The notes under the pieces: generated by a model
Told to the model about the DNA's origin: nothing
The model's input: the letters and a program-made list of their open reading frames with translations, nothing else
Database searches by the model: none
Part shown: positions 1 through 5,716 of the stretch, in pieces
How positions within the stretch are numbered: position 1 is the first letter of the stretch
How the letters are laid out: each line of letters opens with the position of its first letter
Position numbers and translations under genes: made by a program
Source of the DNA: JBGTBQ01 sp041749275
Lineage (GTDB): Bacteria > Acidobacteriota > Blastocatellia > Pyrinomonadales > Pyrinomonadaceae
Direction of reading: 5' to 3'
NCBI GenBank assembly: GCA_041749275.1
Contig: JBGTBQ010000362.1
Location: 1 to 7,566 of the forward strand
Length of the DNA: 7,566 nt

Positions 1-171
1 GACGCGGGCGCGCGTGTGCGCTTCGACGAGACGCTCGCCGCCGTTGACCGCACCATCGCCGACACGCGCCGCGCCGCGCGCGAGCACCCACGCGACCCGG
101 TCGCCGTCCAGTACATGCTGACGGCCTACGCCAAAAAGGTCGAGGTGCTGCGGGAGATGGCCCGGTACTGA
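1..171 (+). CDS. C-terminal 56 residues of a gene truncated by the window edge, possibly an anti-sigma-like protein
   Basis: Frame 1 is open from the first base to a TGA at 169-171 and gives 56 residues ending in KKVEVLREMARY. The fragment is charged and looks entirely alpha-helical (AVDRTIADTRRAAREHP, then QYMLTAYAKKVEVL), with no membrane segment or catalytic motif. This kind of tail, with a DP.AVQYML..Y.KKVE.L pattern, resembles the C-termini of putative zinc-finger anti-sigma proteins that often sit just upstream of DUF4097 genes in Acidobacteria. That match is from memory and is the only basis for a function. The next gene starts 89 bases downstream on the same strand, so the two could be co-transcribed. 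The N-terminal part, where a HC2-type zinc finger and a transmembrane helix would lie, is outside the window. Coding is likely; the function is tentative. Confidence 0.6.
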   Translation, partial: DAGARVRFDETLAAVDRTIADTRRAAREHPRDPVAVQYMLTAYAKKVEVLREMARY

Positions 172-207
172 ATCAAGTTGGAAAGAGCGCGATAGGACGC
201 AGTGGGA

Positions 208-242
208 ATTTCAAGTTTGAGATTTGGAATCTGTAATCTCAA
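208..242 (+). repeat. A/T-rich heptad array, five units
   Basis: Five consecutive 7-base units (208-214, 215-221, 222-228, 229-235, 236-242) follow a loose consensus RTYTSDR, for example ATTTCAA, GTTTGAG and ATCTCAA. The stretch is clearly A/T-richer than the flanking coding DNA. It occupies the 89-base gap between the upstream gene end and the DUF4097 gene, in the place where a promoter or ribosome binding site would be expected. It is degenerate, so the period, not the identity, is the signal. Confidence 0.55.
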
Positions 243-260
243 AATGCTGTTGATCCTGAC

Positions 261-1445
261 ATGACCAAACTCCGCACGAACTTGCTCGCCTTACTCATCG
301 CCGTCGCGTGTCACGTTCCCGCGTTCGCGCAAGGTGACGACGCCCCGGCCATCGAGCGCGACGCCGAGACGCGCACGGTGCGCGTCAGACTGGAGCGCGG
401 CGGCAAGGTCGAGTTGGACAACCGGACGACCGGCAGGATCGTCGTCCACGGCTGGGATAGGGATTACATCGAGGCCGTGGCGACCAGCGAGCGCGGGACG
501 GAGCATGTCCGCGCCAGTTCCGTGCGCGATTCGTCGGGCCACAAAAAAGTTTTTCTGACAGCCGACTACCTGCCTTCAATGCGGTACATCGAAAAAATTC
601 CGATGATTCCCATGCCGCGAACCCGCGACTCCGTGCTCGGCCCCGAAGCGCGCCCCTCGATGCGTCCGGATGTGCAGGACAAGCAAAGCCCGATGCCTTC
701 CGACGCCGACAAAGAACGAGACCGTTTCTTCGACCGCCGGGGAGAGGTGCATCTCGAAGTGAAGCTTCCGCGCTACGCCGAGCTGGAGTTAATCAGCGTC
801 AACCGCAGCGAGGTCGAGGTCAGCGACATCGAAACGCCCGTCACCGTTGACGGCAACCGGAGCGCCATCAAACTGAACCGCGTCGGCGCGGTCGAGGTGC
901 GGACGGGAAGCGGCGCGGTCGTGGTCTTGGGCGCGAGCGGTCTGGTGGACGTGACGACGGAGAGCGGCGACGTGCGCGTGCGCGACGTGCGCGGCGACGT
1001 GCGCGTGCTCTCGCTGCGCGGCGACGTGCGGACAACTTGCGTGCGCGGGCGGGTCAACGTCAACAACACCGGCGGCGCGGTTGCGCTGCAAGGCATCCGT
1101 GGGGATGCGGACGCGACGACCGTCAACGGCGATATATACTTCAACGGCGCGCTCCGCCCCGAAGGGCGCTACCACCTTAAGTCTATGTCGGGTGCGGTCG
1201 AGATGCTGCTCGGCCCCGACCCGCCGGGCTTCACCGCGCTGCTCTCTTCCTACCGCGGCCAGATCGAAAACGGCTTCTCGCTCAAAAGAGTGGGCGGCGA
1301 AAAAGACCCCAAACAGAACACCTCGAACAACCGACTCCTCGGTCGCCACGGCAACGGCCAAGCCCAAATCACGCTCGACTCCTTCGACGGAAAAGTAAAA
1401 CTCGACAGAGCCGCGCCCGGCACGACTCAAGAATGTAAACAGTGA
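261..1445 (+). CDS. Secreted DUF4097-type beta-repeat protein
   Basis: The 394-residue protein begins with a Sec signal peptide: basic MTKLR, hydrophobic core LLALLIAVA, likely cleavage after AFA at about residue 23. No lipobox is visible, so it is probably periplasmic or surface-exposed. Residues 35-175 form a less regular N-terminal part with a charged, Pro/Met-rich segment (about 112-155). From about 185 to 298 the chain is made of nine-residue units with alternating hydrophobic residues, such as GDVRVRDVR, GDVRVLSLR and GDVRTTCVR. This is the hallmark of DUF4097/putative adhesin-type beta-solenoid proteins. The family has no established enzymatic activity; envelope-stress or surface roles are often guessed. 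The ATG at 261 has no clear Shine-Dalgarno, but it fits the signal peptide exactly. The stop codon lies inside a heptad repeat array. A presumed anti-sigma gene lies just upstream. Confidence 0.85.
   Translation: MTKLRTNLLALLIAVACHVPAFAQGDDAPAIERDAETRTVRVRLERGGKVELDNRTTGRIVVHGWDRDYIEAVATSERGTEHVRASSVRDSSGHKKVFLTADYLPSMRYIEKIPMIPMPRTRDSVLGPEARPSMRPDVQDKQSPMPSDADKERDRFFDRRGEVHLEVKLPRYAELELISVNRSEVEVSDIETPVTVDGNRSAIKLNRVGAVEVRTGSGAVVVLGASGLVDVTTESGDVRVRDVRGDVRVLSLRGDVRTTCVRGRVNVNNTGGAVALQGIRGDADATTVNGDIYFNGALRPEGRYHLKSMSGAVEMLLGPDPPGFTALLSSYRGQIENGFSLKRVGGEKDPKQNTSNNRLLGRHGNGQAQITLDSFDGKVKLDRAAPGTTQECKQ
966..1046 (+). repeat. Three 27-bp tandem coding repeats inside the DUF4097 gene
   Basis: Three adjacent 27-bp units (966-992, 993-1019, 1020-1046) each start GGCGACGTGCG and encode GDVR plus five residues, ending in Arg. 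The first two share long identical stretches at DNA level, which suggests recent duplication of one solenoid rung. Flanking rungs keep the nine-residue period but have lost DNA identity. Confidence 0.75.
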
Positions 1446-1488
1446 ACGGTGAGCGGAGAACAGTGAGCAGTAAGTGGTGAGCAGTAAA
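1440..1488 (+). repeat. Heptad array, left arm (seven CAGTRAG-like units)
   Basis: Seven contiguous 7-base units fit the consensus CAGTRAG with few changes, for example CAGTGAG (1461-1467), CAGTAAG (1468-1474) and TGGTGAG (1475-1481). The first unit, CAGTGAA, contains the last Gln codon and the TGA stop (1443-1445) of the DUF4097 gene. The array ends just before the terminator stem. The same motif in inverted orientation follows the terminator. Confidence 0.75.
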
Positions 1489-1491
1489 AGC

Positions 1492-1524
1492 AAGAGGCTT
1501 GAGAGATTCACTCTCAAGCCTCTT
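1492..1524. terminator. Bidirectional Rho-independent terminator between convergent genes
   Basis: A perfect 14-bp stem (1492-1505 with 1511-1524) closes a 5-base loop, ATTCA. The plus-strand 3' side continues into a short T run (TTTT at 1523-1526). On the opposite strand the stem is followed, after GC, by another run of T (AAAA at 1486-1489 on the plus strand). It lies between the 3' ends of the plus-strand DUF4097 gene and the minus-strand S9 peptidase gene and can serve both. Confidence 0.9.
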
Positions 1525-1537
1525 TTACTTTCAGTTT

Positions 1538-1586
1538 TTAACTGCTTACCGCTTACTGCCCACTGCTTATTCTTTGCTGCTCACCG
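1538..1586 (-). repeat. Heptad array, right arm (inverted orientation, seven units)
   Basis: Read on the minus strand this stretch again splits into seven 7-base units of the CAGTRAG class, for example CAGTAAG, CGGTAAG and CAGTGGG, with more drift in the units nearest the gene. It is the same length (49 bases) as the left arm and inverted relative to it. The last three units form the 3' end of the S9 peptidase gene, covering residues VSSKE and the TAA stop at 1567-1569. Confidence 0.7.
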
Positions 1587-3552
1587 CCCCGCCATTCTTC
1601 AAATGCTTGTCGAGAAATTCGAGAATCGCTTTATTGGCGCGAATCTCGTTGACCTTCTTGGTGAAGCCATGGCCCTCGTTGTCGAAGACGACGTATTCGA
1701 CGGGGACGTTATTTTTCTTCACCGCCTCGACGATCTCATCCGATTCGGGCTTGATGACGCGCGGGTCGTTCGCGCCCTGAAGCACGATGAGCGGGCGGCG
1801 AATCTTGTCGGCATGAAAGAGCGGCGAGGTCGCGCGTAAGTGTTCCATCTGCGTCGCGGGGTCGCCGATTTCTTTGTAGAGCGCCTTGCGGAAAGACTCC
1901 CAGTAGGGCGGGATGGATTCGAGCGTCCGCACCCAGTTCGAGACGCCGAAGATGTCCACGCCGACGGCGAACTCTTCGGGCTTGAAGGCGAGCGCCGCCA
2001 GCACCATGTAACCGCCGTAACTGCCGCCCATCACGCCGATGCGCCGCGCGTCCACGTAGCCGAGCGAGGCGAGATACTTCTTCGCCTCGATGACATCCCA
2101 CAGCGGCTCGCGTCCGTGCTTCTGGTCGTCCGAGGTGAAGAAGGTCTTGCCGTAGCCTGATGAGCCGCGGTTGTTCACGTCCAAGACCGCGTAGCCGTGA
2201 TTGACGAGGAACTGCACCTGCGCCTTGTAGCCGCGCCGGGCCTGCCCGCCGGGGCCGCCGTGGACGAGCACGATGGCCGGGACTTTGCCGTCGGCGCTCG
2301 CTTGGTGCGGCTTGTAGAGGATGGCGGGAATCTCCATCCCGTCGAAAGATTTGTAGCGGATGTTCTTGGCTTCGACGAGATCGGCCTGATCAATCTCCGG
2401 ATTGAGACTGTCGGTGAGCTTCGTCGCCTTGCGCGACGCAAAGTCGTAGACGTACAGGTTCGCGGGCGAGCGGTCGCCGTTGAGATAGAAGGCCATCCGC
2501 TTCTCGCTCGGCGAGATGTTCACGCCGGTGATGTCGCCGTCCGGCAGTTTCGGAAGCTGCACGAGCTTGCCCGTCGCCGTGTCGTAAATCTTGATGACGG
2601 TGCGCGCGTCCTCGTTGATGACCGTGACGCGGTACTTGCCGTTGCGCGAGAAGTACGTGGTCATAATGTCCCACGGCGCTTTCTCCACCGTCTCGGACTT
2701 GCCGGTCGCAAGGTCGTAACGCTTGAGATACTGAAACTCGCTGCCCTCGTCCGTGGTGAAGTAGAGAAACTTCGATTGGGGATCGAACGTCTGCGCGTTG
2801 AAGCTGACCTCGCCCGTGTGCGCCGTGATCTTCTTCAACTCCTTCGAGCGCGCGTCGTAAAGGAAGATGTCCGAATCAACCGTCGAGTCGCCCGGCTTCG
2901 AGAAGGCCAGATACCGCTGGTCGTTCGAAATGTCGGCGAGGTCGTAGCCCGCTTCATCCTTGAAGACGAGCATCGGCTTCATGTCGGCAACGTTCATCTC
3001 GAAGATGTCGAAGTATTTCGCATCGCGCGCGTTGGTCGAGAAGAAGAAGGATTTTCTATCGTGGCTCCAGCCGAGGAAGTTGGCCTTCGTCTTCTCGCCG
3101 GGCGTGAGGTCGCGCTCCGTGCCGTCGGCCTCTTTCAGGTAGAGGTGGCTGTTCTCGTTGCCGCCCTTGTCGTAGGTGTAGATAAAGCGCGTGTCGTTGG
3201 GGAAGTAGGAGACGGCGAAGGTGCTCTCCTTCGTCGAGTTCGTGAGTTGCTTCGGCGCGCCGCCCCCGGCCCCCACGGTGTAGACGTTGAAGATGCCGGT
3301 CTTGTTGTTATGGAAGAGAAGCTGCTGCTCGTCCGGCGAGAAGGACGCGCCGCCGACCCGCACCGTGTCCATGAACTGCTCGATGGTGTACTGCTTGACC
3401 GAGCGCATCTTCGCCGCCGACGGTTTCGCCGCCTGACTCTTTTGCGTCTGCTGCGCCGAGGCGGGCGCGAGCAGGACGAGCACTGACAGTGCGGCGGGCG
3501 CGAATTTCAGAGCGGCGCCGGTCAACTTACGCAAGAATTCGTTGGCTCTCAT
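1567..3552 (-). CDS. Secreted S9 family (prolyl oligopeptidase-like) serine peptidase
   Basis: The protein has 661 residues, a normal length for S9 dipeptidyl/acylaminoacyl peptidases, which cut short peptides. A signal peptide is evident: basic start MRANEFLRKL, hydrophobic segment about 12-30, cleavage near ASA at about 33. Export across the inner membrane is therefore predicted. Residues about 50-395 give the beta-propeller with repeated blade motifs such as SPDEQQLLF, GWSHDRKSFFFS and ISPSEKRMAFY. Residues about 400-650 form the alpha/beta-hydrolase domain, with the oxyanion motif HGGPGG (431-436). The catalytic triad is complete: Ser511 in GGSYGGYM, Asp596 in GANDPRV and His628 in NEGHGF. 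The start has a good ribosome binding site. The C-terminal five residues are encoded by a heptad repeat. The gene converges on the DUF4097 gene across a shared terminator, and its 5' side faces the end of the GGDEF gene 237 bases away. Exact substrate preference cannot be read from sequence. Confidence 0.95.
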   Translation of the reverse strand: MRANEFLRKLTGAALKFAPAALSVLVLLAPASAQQTQKSQAAKPSAAKMRSVKQYTIEQFMDTVRVGGASFSPDEQQLLFHNNKTGIFNVYTVGAGGGAPKQLTNSTKESTFAVSYFPNDTRFIYTYDKGGNENSHLYLKEADGTERDLTPGEKTKANFLGWSHDRKSFFFSTNARDAKYFDIFEMNVADMKPMLVFKDEAGYDLADISNDQRYLAFSKPGDSTVDSDIFLYDARSKELKKITAHTGEVSFNAQTFDPQSKFLYFTTDEGSEFQYLKRYDLATGKSETVEKAPWDIMTTYFSRNGKYRVTVINEDARTVIKIYDTATGKLVQLPKLPDGDITGVNISPSEKRMAFYLNGDRSPANLYVYDFASRKATKLTDSLNPEIDQADLVEAKNIRYKSFDGMEIPAILYKPHQASADGKVPAIVLVHGGPGGQARRGYKAQVQFLVNHGYAVLDVNNRGSSGYGKTFFTSDDQKHGREPLWDVIEAKKYLASLGYVDARRIGVMGGSYGGYMVLAALAFKPEEFAVGVDIFGVSNWVRTLESIPPYWESFRKALYKEIGDPATQMEHLRATSPLFHADKIRRPLIVLQGANDPRVIKPESDEIVEAVKKNNVPVEYVVFDNEGHGFTKKVNEIRANKAILEFLDKHLKNGGAVSSKE

Positions 3553-3558
3553 AAAATT

Positions 3559-3564
3559 TCCTCT
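3559..3564 (-). promoter_or_regulatory. Shine-Dalgarno of the S9 peptidase gene
   Basis: On the minus strand AGAGGA precedes the ATG (3552-3550) by six bases. It is one of only two clear Shine-Dalgarno sites in the window and supports the chosen start. Confidence 0.8.
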
Positions 3565-3650
3565 AATCGGGTGTGTCCATGTGGGTTGGCGAGCGAACGA
3601 CGGGCGAACTGTGACCCGGCGCTCCTCGCCGAAACGTGGAATGTTTTTGC

Positions 3651-3667
3651 GACGTTCATTGAACGTC
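3651..3667. promoter_or_regulatory. 17-bp perfect palindrome upstream of the S9 peptidase gene, possible operator
   Basis: GACGTTCA, one central base, then TGAACGTC: eight-base arms that are exact reverse complements. It lies about 100 bases upstream of the peptidase start codon, where a dimeric regulator could bind. No matching regulator is identified, and no convincing sigma70 boxes were found beside it. The arms are too close together (one base) to form an RNA hairpin with all pairs intact, which favours a protein-binding site. Confidence 0.45.
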
Positions 3668-3704
3668 CGTGGCTGGCGGAAAGTTTCGGGCGCGTGATTG
3701 AGAT

Positions 3705-3794
3705 GGGGAGAAAGGGAGTTGAAGCGAGGGGAGATGAGAACCGCTATCTCCTTTCTCCCCGTCGCCCCCTCACGCAGTCTCCCCTCTCTTCAAC
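3705..3794 (-). repeat. Interleaved inverted G-rich repeats at the 3' end of the GGDEF gene
   Basis: Two inverted repeats interlock. Arm A, GGGGAGAAAGG (3705-3715), is the exact complement of 3750-3760. Arm B at 3718-3734 matches the reverse complement of 3778-3794 at 16 of 17 positions. Arm B' runs over the GGDEF stop codon (3790-3792). Inside, GGAGAT (3730-3735) can also pair with 3746-3751. The order A-B-A'-B' prevents both long stems forming as simple hairpins at once. The arms are made of degenerate GGGGAGA-like units with an approximate 7-base period. It may terminate the GGDEF transcript, but there is no long T run, so its role is open. Confidence 0.6.
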
Positions 3795-4764
3795 TTGCCG
3801 CCGCGACGCGGTTGCGGCCATCCTCTTTGGCGTTGTAAAGGGCATCATCGGCGCGGGCGATCATGTCGTGGCCGGACTCGGCCTCTCGCAACTGGGCGAC
3901 GCCGACCGAGAGCGTGAGCGGAAAGACGCGCTCGCCGTCGCCGAAGAGACGGGCCGCGGCGGAGAGGCGGATTTTCTCGGCGAGCGAGAGCGCGCCCTCA
4001 AGCCCCGTTTCGGGTGTGAGCACGAGGAACTCTTCGCCGCCGTAGCGACAGACTACATCCGAGCCGCGCAGAGCCTCCGTGAGCACGCGCCCCACCTGCA
4101 TCAACGCCGTATCTCCCGCCGGATGCCCATAACTGTCGTTGATACGCTTGAAGTGGTCAATGTCTATCAGCAGGCACGAGAGCGACCGCCCGTAGCGGCG
4201 CGACTCCGAAAGCGCGCGCTGCAAGGAGCGCTGGAGGCCATAGCGGTTTAAGAGTCCCGTCAGCGCATCGGACATCGAGCGCTCGCTCGCGGCCTCGGCG
4301 CGGCGGCGCGCGTCTTCGGCGCTCCGGCGCAGATCGTCGCGCTCACGCTTGAGGCGGATGGCGACAGCGACGCGCGCCAAAAGCTCCTCGACGCGGAACG
4401 GCTTCGAGATATAGTCGTTCGCGCCTAGAGAGAGGCCGTTGATCTTGGTGTCGGTGTCGTCGAGCGCGGAGAGAAAGATGATCGGGATGTCGCGCGTCGC
4501 ATCGTGGTCTTTCAGAAGGCGGCAGGCCTGAAGGCCGTCGAGCACCGGCATCATCACGTCGAGGATGACGAGGTCGGGATGGAGAAGCCGCGCCTTCTCG
4601 ACCGCCTCGCTCCCGTCCTGCGCCGTGTGAATGTGGTAATCCTCCCATTCCAGACGGCGCTTGATGAGCGCGAGGTTGACCGGCTCGTCGTCGGCCACGA
4701 GGATGACGGGAGTTCTGCCGTTCGTCTTCGCGGCACCCCTTGTAGTTTGAACTTCTGGACTCAT
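3790..4764 (-). CDS. Response regulator with GGDEF diguanylate cyclase domain
   Basis: The 324-residue protein has a receiver domain (about 19-135) and a GGDEF domain (about 160-322) joined by a charged, coiled-coil-like helix (about 136-163). The receiver has the acidic pocket DDE (25-27), phospho-acceptor Asp69 in VILDVMMP, switch Ser99 and Lys121 in YISKPF, so it should be phosphorylated by a partner histidine kinase. The cyclase has DALTGLLNR (166-174), the metal-binding start of DIDHFKRIND (201-210), the active-site signature GGEEF (242-246) and an RGSD inhibitory site (233-236) exactly five residues before it. It is therefore predicted to make cyclic di-GMP from two GTP under product inhibition, in the cytoplasm. 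No kinase gene lies in the window. The ATG at 4764 has no Shine-Dalgarno and the frame stays open upstream, but no better start is seen and the receiver begins soon after. Confidence 0.95.
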   Translation of the reverse strand: MSPEVQTTRGAAKTNGRTPVILVADDEPVNLALIKRRLEWEDYHIHTAQDGSEAVEKARLLHPDLVILDVMMPVLDGLQACRLLKDHDATRDIPIIFLSALDDTDTKINGLSLGANDYISKPFRVEELLARVAVAIRLKRERDDLRRSAEDARRRAEAASERSMSDALTGLLNRYGLQRSLQRALSESRRYGRSLSCLLIDIDHFKRINDSYGHPAGDTALMQVGRVLTEALRGSDVVCRYGGEEFLVLTPETGLEGALSLAEKIRLSAAARLFGDGERVFPLTLSVGVAQLREAESGHDMIARADDALYNAKEDGRNRVAAAS

Positions 4765-4822
4765 AAATGATGTGCGGTGTTGCGGACAAAAAGTGCTCGC
4801 GCTCGAAATTCTTAGATGCGGC

Positions 4823-4867
4823 GGCAGCCCGTGAGGTTGGGGCTTCGACGAGGTAAAAGGGGCTGCC
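4823..4867. repeat. 8-bp inverted repeat in the leader of the GGDEF gene
   Basis: GGCAGCCC (4823-4830) and GGGCTGCC (4860-4867) are exact reverse complements with 29 bases between them. GGGGCTTCG occurs once between the arms and again just downstream (about 4875-4883). If transcribed with the GGDEF gene the arms could form a G/C-rich stem upstream of the start codon. I recognise no riboswitch here. Confidence 0.4.
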
Positions 4868-4914
4868 CCGGCGAGGGGCTTCGCAGGTTCGTCTTACGGC
4901 TGATGTGGAATTAA

Positions 4915-4942
4915 AAAAGCCGAGGAAATCGAAGTGGCTTTT
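4915..4942 (-). terminator. Terminator-like hairpin inside the 122-bp element
   Basis: AAAAGCC (4915-4921) pairs with GGCTTTT (4936-4942) across a 14-base loop. Read on the minus strand the stem runs into six T. It begins at the stop codon of the 25-codon ORF. Only the GCC/GGC part is strong, so efficiency is uncertain. Its position in a divergent intergenic region means it would end a short minus-strand transcript before the GGDEF gene. Confidence 0.45.
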
Positions 4943-5018
4943 ACTCCGGGTGCCGAGCTAAATCGCTTTCCATCCCGCTAAACCTTTTGTTTTCAATCAG
5001 CGTATTTCGATTCCACAT
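4941..5018 (-). CDS. Putative 25-residue leader peptide or small ORF
   Basis: An ATG at 5018-5016 opens 25 codons ending in TAA at 4943-4941, giving a peptide that starts MWNRNTLIENKRF and ends in SDLARHPE. It is hydrophilic, with no signal peptide or membrane segment and no resemblance that I recognise. The start codon lies inside the right-hand 12-bp inverted repeat and the stop merges with the terminator-like hairpin. No Shine-Dalgarno is visible (the upstream bases read GATACAACTG). An ORF this short can occur by chance. The reason to list it is the tight fit between ORF, inverted repeat and hairpin. Confidence 0.25.
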   Translation of the reverse strand: MWNRNTLIENKRFSGMESDLARHPE

Positions 5019-5048
5019 CAGTTGTATCTTAAAACAATTTATCCCCGC

Positions 5049-5080
5049 CGCAAAGCCCTACCTCTGTGCTAAGCTTTGCG
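5049..5080. promoter_or_regulatory. Spaced inverted repeat upstream of the HxlR gene
   Basis: CGCAAAGC (5049-5056) and GCTTTGCG (5073-5080) are exact reverse complements, with centres 24 bases apart, about two helical turns. They lie about 100 bases upstream of the HxlR start. HxlR/winged-helix dimers often bind inverted repeats near their own promoter, so this is a candidate operator. No convincing -35/-10 pair was found next to it. Confidence 0.35.
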
Positions 5081-5181
5081 CCGATTACAAAGTCACGCCG
5101 GCGCGCACTCATGCCCTTTGTGGATGCCATCATCCCTCGGCGCGTGGTGCGAATTGAAAAAGGGAAAGGACGGTCTCTCTC

Positions 5182-5616
5182 ATGCGACGACGCGAAGGCG
5201 ACGGCTGCCCGGTCTGGGGCGCGCTGCAAGTGGTCGGCGACAAGTGGACGATGTTGATCGTGCGTGATCTTGTGGCCGGAGCGCGACGGACGACGGAACT
5301 GCTGGCCGGCCTCCAACCCATCAGCAGCCGCACGCTGATGGATCGCCTGCGCGACATGGAGCAAGACCGCCTGATCGAGCGCCGCGACTTCGGCGGCAGC
5401 CCGCCGCACGTCGAATACGCGCTGACCGAGCGTGGACGCCTGCTCGCGCCGCTCCTCGAACCCTTACGCGCGGTCGGCTGCGCGCTCGGCTGCAACGAAT
5501 GCGAAGACCGGCGCGCGCGCCTCGGCTCCTACTGTGACGCCTGCCCGCGCGTCGAACGCCCCGCCGACCAAGCTCCGTCCCGCTCGCGGCGAGATGACTC
5601 GATTGTCTTACTCTAA
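5182..5616 (+). CDS. HxlR-family winged-helix transcriptional regulator with a cysteine-rich tail
   Basis: The 144-residue protein has the HxlR pattern: N-terminal Cys9 in GDGCPV, then GDKWTMLIVRDL (19-30), the recognition-helix region LQPISSRTLMDRLRDME (44-60), and the wing ending in VEYALTERGRLLAPLL (77-92). It should bind DNA as a dimer in the cytoplasm. HxlR regulators often sense electrophiles or redox state through the N-terminal Cys. The unusual part is the C-terminal extension with Cys100, 104, 107, 118 and 121, a CX3CX2CX10CX2C arrangement that could hold zinc or iron. The ATG at 5182 is the only start between an in-frame TGA (5155-5157) and the domain. AAAGGA (5165-5170) lies 11 bases upstream, a weak site. 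A methyltransferase gene follows about 100 bases downstream on the same strand and may be a target or operon partner. Confidence 0.9.
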   Translation: MRRREGDGCPVWGALQVVGDKWTMLIVRDLVAGARRTTELLAGLQPISSRTLMDRLRDMEQDRLIERRDFGGSPPHVEYALTERGRLLAPLLEPLRAVGCALGCNECEDRRARLGSYCDACPRVERPADQAPSRSRRDDSIVLL

Positions 5617-5624
5617 AAACTAAG

Positions 5625-5666
5625 GAGCCGGGAGTCAGAAAACAGGAGCCGGAATAAAAGCAGAAG
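5625..5666 (+). repeat. Heptad array (GAGYCRG class) between the HxlR and methyltransferase genes
   Basis: GAGCCGG (5625-5631), GAGTCAG (5632-5638), a diverged unit (5639-5645) and GAGCCGG again (5646-5652) lie in perfect 7-base register. Two more diverged units extend to 5666. The array fills the first half of the gap between the two genes. Confidence 0.6.
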
Positions 5667-5716
5667 CGGTTGCCGCCCTTCTCATGCTGGCTTCTCACTT
5701 CTTCTTTTCAAATACT

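Larger units (their letters stand above)
4900..5021 (-). repeat. 122-bp element bounded by perfect 12-bp inverted repeats
   Basis: CTGATGTGGAAT (4900-4911) is the exact reverse complement of 5010-5021. The interior is A/T-richer than the neighbouring genes and holds a short minus-strand ORF, a terminator-like hairpin, and two near-direct copies beginning GCCGAG (4919 and 4952). A further seven-base internal complement links AATCGAA (near 4927) with TTCGATT (5007-5013). I see no target-site duplication at the two ends, so a small non-autonomous mobile element, a structured RNA and an attenuator are all possible. Confidence 0.5.

Noticed and set aside
789..1517. Minus-strand ORF of 242 codons opposite the DUF4097 gene
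   Set aside because: It starts from antisense of the solenoid region and runs through the terminator and heptad array. The plus strand has the signal peptide and regular rungs.
1440..1586. CRISPR array
   Set aside because: The units are seven bases long, degenerate and contiguous, with no spacers, and no cas gene is present.
2197..3486. Long plus-strand ORF of 429 codons opposite the S9 peptidase gene
   Set aside because: Its product is an Arg/Val/Leu-rich shadow without motifs, and the minus strand carries a complete peptidase with an intact catalytic triad.
3571..4251. Plus-strand ORF of 226 codons across the gap and the GGDEF gene
   Set aside because: It is antisense to the cyclase active-site region and has no recognisable domain.
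4765..5181. Possible riboswitch (cyclic di-GMP or cobalamin) before the GGDEF gene
   Set aside because: The conserved boxes of these riboswitch classes are not visible on either strand. Only generic inverted repeats are seen.
5066..5267. Small plus-strand ORFs just upstream of and overlapping the HxlR gene
   Set aside because: They are in other frames over the HxlR start, have Arg-rich composition and no ribosome binding site.
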